A stretch of 11,619 nucleotides of DNA from an uncultured Bacteroidales bacterium. Lineage in GTDB: Bacteria; Bacteroidota; Bacteroidia; Bacteroidales; F082. A program made the translations under genes and the position numbers. The DNA lies in NCBI GenBank assembly GCA_937896505.1, contig CALBNP010000191.1, positions 1-11,619 of the forward strand, written 5' to 3'. The notes below the pieces were generated by a model that was not told the origin of the DNA, made no database searches, and saw only the letters and a program-made list of their open reading frames with translations. Positions 6,439 through 11,619 of the stretch are shown one piece after another (position 1 is the first letter of the stretch; each line of letters starts with the position of its first letter).

Positions 6439-9156
6439 ATGACAAAGTACGTTTATACTTTCGGCGGAAAGACCGCAGAAGGTAATGCTTCGATGAAGAA
6501 CGAGTTGGGCGGCAAAGGCGCCAACTTGGCAGAAATGTGTCTGCTGAAACTCCCTGTTCCAGCCGGTTTGACAATCACAACCGAATGCTGCACAGCTTAT
6601 TACGAAAACAACTGCCAACTTCCTGCTGGCCTCATGGACGAAGTCCACGCTGGTATGAAGAACATGGAAAACATCATGGGCATGAAATATGGCGATGCCG
6701 AGAATCCTCTGCTCGTCAGCTGCCGTTCAGGCGCGCGCAAGTCAATGCCTGGCATGATGGACACCGTCCTTAACATCGGTCTCTGCTCAAAGACCATCCC
6801 TGGCCTGATTAAGAAGACCAACAACCCACGTTTCGTGTATGACTCATACCGTCGCCTGATCATGATGTACGCCGATGTCGTCATGGAAAAGGCTGAAGGC
6901 ATCGAACCTGCCGATGGCAAGAGCATCCGCAAGCAACTCGACGACATGCTCGACGCTTTCAAGGAAGCAAAGGGCTACAAATCAGATACCGAACTGAAGG
7001 CTGAAGAACTCCAGCAACTGGCTGAAGACTTCAAGGTCCGCATCAAGGAAGTGCTCGGCACCGAATTCCCAGATGACGCTGAAGCACAACTCGAAGGCGG
7101 CATCAAGGCCGTGTTCAAGAGCTGGAACGGTAAGAAGGCTATCTCCTACCGCCGCATCGAAGGCATTCCGGATGACTGGGGTACTGCCGTCAACGTGCAG
7201 ACCATGGTCTTCGGTAACATGGGCGAAGGCTCAGCTACCGGCGTTGCTTTCACACGTAACCCTGCCACTGGCGACAACCAATTCTATGGCGAATGGCTGA
7301 TCAACGCTCAGGGCGAAGACGTCGTTGCTGGTATCCGCACTCCTAACCCACTGAACGACGACACCAAGAACGAGCAGAACAAGCACATGAAGTCCATGCA
7401 GGAACTCATGCCTGAGACTTATAAGGAACTCTGCGAAGTCCGCCGCATTCTCGAAGAAAACTATCACGATATGCTCGACATCGAGTTCACCATCCAAGAT
7501 GGTAAGCTCTACATGTTGCAGTGCCGCGTTGGTAAGCGCACCGGTATCGCTGCCCTGACCATGGCTCTCGACATGCTGCACGAAGGTCTCATCGACGAGA
7601 AGGAAGTGGTGATGCGCGTGGCTCCTGCCCAAATGGACGAACTCCTCCACCCAATCCTCGACGCCGCTGACGAAAAGAAGCACACCGTCATCGCTAAGGG
7701 TCTGCCTGCAGGTCCTGGTGGTGCCGTCGGTATCATCGCCCTCGACAGCGAAAAGTCAAAGGAATACACCTCTAAGAAGATTAAGAACATCCTGGTCCGT
7801 GAAGAAACCAACCCAGAAGACGTTGAAGGTATGCGCTCAGCCGACGGTATCCTTACCGCTCGCGGTGGTATGACTTCACACGCTGCTTTGGTTGCCCGTG
7901 GTTGGGGTAAGTGCTGCATCGTTGGTTGCGACGCTGTCAAGATCAACATGGAAGAACGCACTGTCACCATCGCTGGCAAGAAGTTCAACGAAGGCGACAC
8001 CCTCGCCCTGAACGGTGCAAGCGGCTATGTCTATGGCGAAGCCGTTGGCATGATCGACTCATCAGAGAACCCACGCTTCCAAGAGTTCATGGCTCTTGTT
8101 GCCAAGTATCAAGGCATGGGCGTCCGCACCAACGCTGATACACCAGAAGACACCCAAAACGCTGTCAACTTCGGCGCTGAAGGTATCGGCCTGTTCCGCA
8201 TCGAACACATGTTCTACGGCAAGAACGGTGCTACACCTCTCGACATTCTCCGTAACATGATTCTGTCATCCAACAAGGAAGAACGTCTGGCTGCCCTGAA
8301 CGAACTTGAACCACACATCAAGGAAGCCGCTAAGAGCACCCTGAAGATTTTGAACCACAAGCCTCTCACCTTCCGTTTGATGGACCCACCTTTGCACGAA
8401 TTCGTTCCACAAACCGAAGAAAAGCAACGCGCTAAGGCAGCCGAAAGAGGCATCACCTTCGAAGAAATCAAGAAGAGAATCGACGCTCTGCACGAAGTGA
8501 ACCCAATGATGGGTCTCCGTGGCGCACGTCTCGGTATCGTCTATCCTGAAATCTCCGAAATCCAGTTCCGCGCCCTGTTCACAGCTACCGCTGAATTGAT
8601 GACTGAAGGTTACGATCCACACCTCGAAATCATGGTTCCTCTGACCATCGACGTGAAGGAATTGAAGCACCAGAAGGCTATCGCCGACAAGATCCAAGCT
8701 GAAGTGGAAGCCAAGTTCGGCGTGAAGATCAGCTACCTCTACGGTACCATGATTGAAATCCCACGCGCTACCCTGATGGCTGACGAAATCGCCGAAGTGG
8801 CTCAGTTCTTCTCATTCGGCACCAACGACCTCACCCAGATGACCCTCGGTTTCTCACGCGACGACGTGAACGAAATCATCCACACCTACATCGACCAAAA
8901 GATTATCGCTGCCGACCCATTCAAGACCCTCGACCAGCAAGGTGTTGGCCAACTCGTGAAACTCGGCGTTGAACGCGGTCGTAGCACCCGTCCTGGCATG
9001 AAGTGCGGTGTTTGCGGTGAACACGGTGGTGATCCTGCATCAGTCGAATTCTTCTACAATGCCGGCATGACCTACGTCAGCTGCTCACCATTCCGTGTAC
9101 CTGTTGCACGTCTGGCCGCAGCACAAGCCGCCATTAACAAGGAACGTGGTTGCTAA
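6439..9156 (+). CDS. ppdK: Pyruvate, phosphate dikinase (EC 2.7.9.1)
   Basis: A 905-aa cytoplasmic enzyme that interconverts ATP + phosphate + pyruvate and AMP + PPi + PEP, used in glycolysis or gluconeogenesis in anaerobes. The N-terminal ATP-grasp domain shows GGKGANLAEM (24-33), CRSGARKSMPGMMDT (95-109) and RNPATGDNQFYGEW (273-286). The swivelling phosphohistidine domain has GGMTSHAALVARG with catalytic H481, preceded by T479 at the position that is regulatory in plant enzymes. The C-terminal TIM barrel binds PEP/pyruvate: GTMIEIPRA (769-777), SFGTNDLTQMT, and CGEHGGD with catalytic C859. It has full length and every key residue is present. Lys is almost always AAG and Leu CTC/CTG, unlike the neighbouring genes; this suggests high expression rather than transfer. 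Monocistronic, with its own promoter and a very strong terminator. Confusion with PEP synthase is unlikely given the length and motifs. Confidence 0.98.
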   Translation: MTKYVYTFGGKTAEGNASMKNELGGKGANLAEMCLLKLPVPAGLTITTECCTAYYENNCQLPAGLMDEVHAGMKNMENIMGMKYGDAENPLLVSCRSGARKSMPGMMDTVLNIGLCSKTIPGLIKKTNNPRFVYDSYRRLIMMYADVVMEKAEGIEPADGKSIRKQLDDMLDAFKEAKGYKSDTELKAEELQQLAEDFKVRIKEVLGTEFPDDAEAQLEGGIKAVFKSWNGKKAISYRRIEGIPDDWGTAVNVQTMVFGNMGEGSATGVAFTRNPATGDNQFYGEWLINAQGEDVVAGIRTPNPLNDDTKNEQNKHMKSMQELMPETYKELCEVRRILEENYHDMLDIEFTIQDGKLYMLQCRVGKRTGIAALTMALDMLHEGLIDEKEVVMRVAPAQMDELLHPILDAADEKKHTVIAKGLPAGPGGAVGIIALDSEKSKEYTSKKIKNILVREETNPEDVEGMRSADGILTARGGMTSHAALVARGWGKCCIVGCDAVKINMEERTVTIAGKKFNEGDTLALNGASGYVYGEAVGMIDSSENPRFQEFMALVAKYQGMGVRTNADTPEDTQNAVNFGAEGIGLFRIEHMFYGKNGATPLDILRNMILSSNKEERLAALNELEPHIKEAAKSTLKILNHKPLTFRLMDPPLHEFVPQTEEKQRAKAAERGITFEEIKKRIDALHEVNPMMGLRGARLGIVYPEISEIQFRALFTATAELMTEGYDPHLEIMVPLTIDVKELKHQKAIADKIQAEVEAKFGVKISYLYGTMIEIPRATLMADEIAEVAQFFSFGTNDLTQMTLGFSRDDVNEIIHTYIDQKIIAADPFKTLDQQGVGQLVKLGVERGRSTRPGMKCGVCGEHGGDPASVEFFYNAGMTYVSCSPFRVPVARLAAAQAAINKERGC

Positions 9157-9176
9157 AACCATATCGTAACAAATTA

Positions 9177-9220
9177 AGAGACGCGATGTTCCTGCCTTCG
9201 CAGGAATGACGCGCGTCTCT
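9177..9220. repeat. Compound inverted repeat between ppdK and its terminator
   Basis: The outer arms AGAGACGCG (9177-9185) and CGCGTCTCT (9212-9220) pair perfectly over 9 bp. The inner arms TTCCTGC (9189-9195) and GCAGGAA (9200-9206) pair over 7 bp around CTTC. Small unpaired stretches separate the two stems. No T-run follows, and a separate strong terminator lies immediately downstream, so this is probably not the terminator. It could be a dispersed intergenic repeat or a transcript-stabilising 3' structure. Confidence 0.6.
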
Positions 9221-9224
9221 ACAA

Positions 9225-9260
9225 AACAAAACAGCCTCTGGAGACAGAGGCTGTTTTGTT
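9225..9260 (+). terminator. Strong terminator of ppdK (perfect 16-bp stem, GAGA loop)
   Basis: AACAAAACAGCCTCTG (9225-9240) pairs perfectly with CAGAGGCTGTTTTGTT (9245-9260) around the GNRA-type loop GAGA. The right arm supplies TTTTGTT as the uridine-rich end. The symmetric A-rich left arm makes it able to serve also the convergent ATPase gene on the minus strand, whose stop is 55 bases away. Confidence 0.9.
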
Positions 9261-9315
9261 ATTCGATTTGGAGGATTGAGCTACACATAAAAGGTAGTTT
9301 GATTTCGAACAATTG

Positions 9316-10458
9316 CTAAAACAGCTCTCCGTTCCAAAGCATCCGCAAGAAATCGTAAACATTAATCATGTCAACATCTTCCGACTTGCGCGTTATGGGA
9401 TCGAGGGAAACAATCATCAGCTTGCAATCGGGGTGTTCTTCCTTGAATGCCTTCAGTCCTTTCAGATGTTTGGGCTGCACGGTCTCCACCGACTTGATTT
9501 CAATGGCTATTTCCGCATCACCGATAATAGCATCCACCTCGTTACCCGCGTAAGTATGCCAGTAACTGAGGCGGCGACGGTCATGCGAATAGCCCATGTA
9601 GGCGACAAGTTCCTGGATGACCAAATGCTCAAAAGCGTGGCCGTATTCAACCGTTCCACGGACGAGATTCTTGCGGTGCAAAAGATAATTGGCAACGCCC
9701 ACATCGAAATAATAGAAACGCGGCGCCTGCACCAGTTTGCGTTTCACCGTCTTGGTGTAAGCAGGAATCATAAAGCCAATCAAGGTGTCCTGCAAGATGT
9801 CGAAATACTGTTTCACCGAAGTGGAATTGATTTGGCAGTCGCTGGCGATGTTGCTGTAATTGACAATCTCCCCATCAGTGAGTGCGGCAACTTCGAGGAA
9901 ACGCTCAAAGGCATCCAGGTTGCGCACGATGGCTTCCGCCTTGATTTCCTGCTGAAGATAGGCATCGACGTAGGCCGACAGTAATCTTGCCGGATTTGGC
10001 GACAGGTAATGTTGCGGCAACATGCCCTGATTGATCGCACGGTTGATGTCGAAATCGGGAATTTCGGCACTCACCAAAGGATAAAACGTACACGGATAGG
10101 CGCGGCCTCCAAGGGTGTTGTAACCTTTCCGCTTCAACTTGCGGGCACTGCTGCCACAAAGGACAAAACGGATGTCGAATTCCGAGATGAGACGGTGCAC
10201 CTCGTTCAGCAGTTCCGGGACTTCCTGTATTTCATCAATGACGACAACAGTTCCGGCATCCTTGCCTGCAAACTGCTCATAAAGCGTAACGGGACGATTA
10301 CGGTAGGCCGAACGCAACGAAGAATTGAGAAGATCGATGTAAGAAGCCTGTGGAAACCGGGAGCGGAGATAAGTCGATTTTCCTGTTTTTCTGGCTCCAA
10401 ACAGAAACACACTCATTTCCTGAATGTCGTCTTGAATTGGGTATATGCGGTTATACAT
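9316..10458 (-). CDS. AAA_14/DUF4143 family ATP-binding protein (second, distinct type)
   Basis: A 380-aa P-loop ATPase. GARKTGKST (21-29) is Walker A; VVVIDEIQ (71-78) is Walker B; GSSAR (102-106) is in the sensor-1 position. A helical/winged-helix middle (about 200-260, with DGEIVNYSNIASDCQINSTS) leads to a C-terminal DUF4143 region. There GHAFEHLVIQEL, NEVDAII and AIEIKS supply an E, D, ExK pattern like the PD-(D/E)xK fold. The other ATPase in the window lacks this complete pattern and differs throughout, so they are not a recent duplication. The ATG at 10458 is chosen; the frame extends to a TTG at 10506, but that lies within a direct-repeat cluster and AAAGGA sits directly before the ATG. 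The family's biochemical function is poorly established. Monocistronic and convergent with ppdK; no associated gene is seen. Confidence 0.9.
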   Translation of the reverse strand: MYNRIYPIQDDIQEMSVFLFGARKTGKSTYLRSRFPQASYIDLLNSSLRSAYRNRPVTLYEQFAGKDAGTVVVIDEIQEVPELLNEVHRLISEFDIRFVLCGSSARKLKRKGYNTLGGRAYPCTFYPLVSAEIPDFDINRAINQGMLPQHYLSPNPARLLSAYVDAYLQQEIKAEAIVRNLDAFERFLEVAALTDGEIVNYSNIASDCQINSTSVKQYFDILQDTLIGFMIPAYTKTVKRKLVQAPRFYYFDVGVANYLLHRKNLVRGTVEYGHAFEHLVIQELVAYMGYSHDRRRLSYWHTYAGNEVDAIIGDAEIAIEIKSVETVQPKHLKGLKAFKEEHPDCKLMIVSLDPITRKSEDVDMINVYDFLRMLWNGELF

Positions 10459-10472
10459 TCCTTTAAAATTTA

Positions 10473-10523
10473 AATTACCGATTTGGATTTTACTTGAATA
10501 TTCCAATTAGCGATTTGGATTTT
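10473..10523 (-). repeat. 19-bp direct repeat in the leader of the second ATPase
   Basis: AATTACCGATTTGGATTTT (10473-10491) and AATTAGCGATTTGGATTTT (10505-10523) differ at one base and are spaced exactly 32 bases, about three helical turns. The palindrome GAATATTC (10496-10503) lies between them. Both copies fall between the predicted transcription start and the ATG at 10458. This looks like a binding site for a regulator, possibly the gene's own product, acting on DNA or on the mRNA leader; that role is inferred. Confidence 0.7.
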
Positions 10524-10541
10524 CAAGGTAAATTCCCGCTG

Positions 10542-10575
10542 CAAAAATAGAAATCTTTTTCATAACAAACGCAAA
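10542..10575 (-). promoter_or_regulatory. Promoter of the second ATPase gene, with upstream inverted repeat
   Basis: On the minus strand TTTG (10575-10572) and TATTTTTG (10549-10542) are 22 bases apart, a good Bacteroidetes -33/-7 pair. Just upstream, CCAAAAT (10580-10586) and ATTTTGG (10596-10602) form an inverted repeat with a 9-base spacer, a candidate operator. The -7 box is identical to that of the first ATPase gene. Confidence 0.65.
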
Positions 10576-10636
10576 TTCACCAAAATGAATTAATAATTTT
10601 GGCAACAATATACAATTTGACCTTTTAATAACCAAA

Positions 10637-10750
10637 TGCCTGCCGGACGCTGATAAGGGGAACCACGAAATCGCAGATTCAACGTAGTTAATTACACGAA
10701 TTAACACGAATAGGCCTTGCTGAAGCAAGTCCCTGCCTGCCGGACGCTGA
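10637..10750. repeat. 17-bp direct repeats flanking a short non-coding segment
   Basis: TGCCTGCCGGACGCTGA occurs at 10637-10653 and again, identically, at 10734-10750, 97 bases apart. Between the copies lie a CACGAATTAACACGAAT-like stretch (ACACGAATTAACACGAAT near 10694-10711) and a small hairpin, CTTGC-TGAA-GCAAG (10716-10729). No open reading frame of note is present. It may be a remnant of a non-autonomous element or of a dispersed intergenic repeat family; two copies alone cannot decide. Confidence 0.6.
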
Positions 10751-10805
10751 AGAAGAACCGCTAATTTGGTTGATCTTGCGAATTGTAAATTATTGCCTAA
10801 ATGCT
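10751..10805. other. Remainder of the 10459-10915 gene-free stretch
   Basis: The 457 bases between the second ATPase and the FISUMP gene hold the ATPase leader repeats and promoter (10473-10602), the 17-bp direct repeats (10637-10750) and a GC-rich hairpin (10806-10838). In what is left (10603-10636, 10751-10805 and 10839-10915) I see no tRNA, no small gene with a credible start, and no further clear signal. Confidence 0.5.
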
Positions 10806-10838
10806 GCAAGCGCACCGCCCATTGGGCGGTGCGCTTGC
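10806..10838. repeat. Perfect 15-bp GC-rich hairpin downstream of the FISUMP gene
   Basis: GCAAGCGCACCGCCC (10806-10820) and GGGCGGTGCGCTTGC (10824-10838) pair perfectly around a 3-base ATT loop. It lies 77 bases past the stop of the minus-strand FISUMP gene. On neither strand does a proper T-run follow, so it is not a textbook terminator, although a terminator or 3' mRNA-protecting role for that gene remains the simplest reading. Confidence 0.65.
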
Positions 10839-10915
10839 TGTTTCCGTCTTTGCGCACTCCCGTGCGCGCCCCGCCCGACAAGTTTTTCGCCCCTGCACGT
10901 TGCGGGAAACAAGGG

Positions 10916-11619
10916 TTATTTCTGACGCGCGGAACGCACCGGCCGAACAGAGATACCACACTTGCGGTCGCCGTAGTCCAGGTAGGAGGGTTCTTCGTCT
11001 CGGGGATGTCTCGGTGATGAAAGACACTTGCGGTCGCCGTAGTCCAGGTAGGAGTCGCCAGAATAGAAGTAGCAGGACCACGCGCCGTCCGGGTTGACAG
11101 TGTAGAGCGAACTCGACCAGTAGTAGCCGTAGCTGCCTGCGGATTGGAGATTGCCATCCCAACTGCCGCCAGCGGCAGGCAAGAAGAGCGTGTTGCCGTT
11201 AGGTCCCGTGAAGCGTCGCCCATTCACGCCATTTTGCGTCGTCCACACCGAAGTGCAATAGCCGAGAAGCTCCTCCCATTCCGCATACGTCGGGGTGCGC
11301 CAGCCACTGCCCCAATTGGCCGTGGCTGCATCGTCGCCCGCTTCCAGAATGGTCAGGTTGTCGGTATAGCCGTTGCAGCCATAGTCAGAACGGTTGCAAT
11401 ATTTTGTCAGATCACTATAATAATCAACATGGCATGAGTAGGTGTAGTTGTCCCAATCGTAATAGCTCTTCGGCTGGGTTTCGGCCCAGGCGAAGTAGTC
11501 GCCATAGTCTTCGGGCGAGGAGGCGCCCACGTTGCGCGTGGCCCACAGCAGGCCGCTCGGCAGGCCGAGGTCAACCCAGTCGCCTTCCGCCCTCACCTCA
11601 TCCTCGGCCAACACAGTGC
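10916..11619 (-). CDS. FISUMP/DUF1566-like protein, 5' partial, with duplicated C-terminal segment
   Basis: The frame is open from the window edge to the TAA at 10918-10916; a GTG at 11614 is possible, but the frame continues past it, so the N-terminus is probably outside. About 234 residues are visible. The sequence has the hallmarks of the Fibrobacter succinogenes major paralogous domain family common in Bacteroidales: WVDLGLPSGLLWATRNVG, then EDYGDYFAWAE, GWRTPTYAEWEELL, and near the end YYWSSSLY and GISVRPVRSARQK. These are Cys/Trp/Tyr-rich, FGE- or lectin-like folds, usually in exported proteins and of unknown role. Close to the C-terminus SYLDYGDRKC occurs twice, separated by a 12-residue charged insert (LSSPRHPRDEEP); the DNA repeat is 31 bp with a 66-bp period, so the frame is kept. 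No promoter is visible. It is separated from the second ATPase by repeat-rich DNA. Confidence 0.8.
   Translation of the reverse strand, partial: TVLAEDEVRAEGDWVDLGLPSGLLWATRNVGASSPEDYGDYFAWAETQPKSYYDWDNYTYSCHVDYYSDLTKYCNRSDYGCNGYTDNLTILEAGDDAATANWGSGWRTPTYAEWEELLGYCTSVWTTQNGVNGRRFTGPNGNTLFLPAAGGSWDGNLQSAGSYGYYWSSSLYTVNPDGAWSCYFYSGDSYLDYGDRKCLSSPRHPRDEEPSYLDYGDRKCGISVRPVRSARQK
10958..11054 (-). repeat. 31-bp direct repeat, 66-bp period, inside the FISUMP gene
   Basis: Bases 10958-10988 and 11024-11054 are identical over 31 positions. The offset of 66 bases equals 22 codons, so both copies encode the same SYLDYGDRKC peptide in the FISUMP frame. The intervening 35 bases contain a smaller repeat of GAGAC. 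This looks like a tandem duplication or template-switch event at the very 3' end of the gene. Confidence 0.9.

Noticed and set aside
8266..8697. Minus-strand open frame opposite ppdK
   Set aside because: Antisense shadow of a highly biased coding sequence; no independent support.
9264..9272. Third copy (CGATTTGGA) of the ATPase leader repeat downstream of that gene
   Set aside because: Only nine bases match; in A/T-rich DNA this can be chance.
9313..9984. Plus-strand open frame of 223 codons opposite the second ATPase
   Set aside because: Antisense to a gene with Walker A, Walker B and DUF4143 motifs; the translation has no recognisable features.
10637..10750. Insertion sequence between the 17-bp repeats
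   Set aside because: There is no transposase frame and the repeats are direct, without terminal inverted repeats.
10637..11054. Possible CRISPR array because of several direct repeats
   Set aside because: Each repeat occurs only twice, the repeats differ from one another, and there is no regular repeat-spacer pattern.
10507..11223. Minus-strand open frame of 238 codons overlapping the FISUMP gene in another frame
   Set aside because: It has no conserved motif, runs through hairpins and promoter repeats, and the overlapping FISUMP frame is convincing.

Overview
The window looks like a chromosomal segment of an uncultured gut- or rumen-type member of the order Bacteroidales. Four things point there: type IX secretion (T9SS) C-terminal sorting domains, Bacteroidetes-type promoter elements (TAnnTTTG, sometimes with an upstream TTTG), A/T-rich leaders without clear Shine-Dalgarno sequences, and two ATPases of the AAA_14/DUF4143 type that are abundant in this phylum. 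This assignment rests on family knowledge; no species can be named.

Layout, left to right. (1) 1-418: the C-terminal end of a secreted T9SS cargo protein, closed by a strong terminator. (2) 515-3916: a complete gingipain-like C25 cysteine peptidase with signal peptide, catalytic His and Cys, Ig/CARDB-like domains, a jelly-roll-like domain and a T9SS sorting domain. Its last two domains are paralogous to the fragment before it, so the two genes form a tandem secreted-protein cluster. (3) 4124-5296: an AAA_14/DUF4143 ATPase preceded by an A/T-rich region full of inverted and direct repeats. (4) 5363-6244, minus strand: a single-pass membrane TerB plus J-domain protein with DjlA-like architecture. 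(5) 6439-9156: pyruvate, phosphate dikinase, divergent from the J-protein and ended by a perfect 16-bp hairpin with a GAGA loop. (6) 9316-10458, minus strand: a second, distinct AAA_14/DUF4143 ATPase whose leader carries a 19-bp direct repeat. (7) 10459-10915: a repeat-rich region with no convincing gene. (8) 10916-11619, minus strand: the 3' part of a FISUMP/DUF1566-like surface or secreted protein whose C-terminus contains an in-frame 66-bp tandem duplication.

The genes do not form one operon. Almost every gene has its own promoter and terminator, and the orientations alternate. Functionally they are a secretion and proteolysis pair, a central-carbon enzyme (PEP/pyruvate interconversion, with codon use typical of high expression), a membrane co-chaperone and two orphan ATPases. 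I see no clear new multi-gene system. The most unusual structures are the duplicated C-terminus of the FISUMP protein with a long GC-rich hairpin downstream of it, the repeat architectures in the leaders of both ATPases, and the 17-bp direct repeats flanking a short non-coding segment at 10637-10750.
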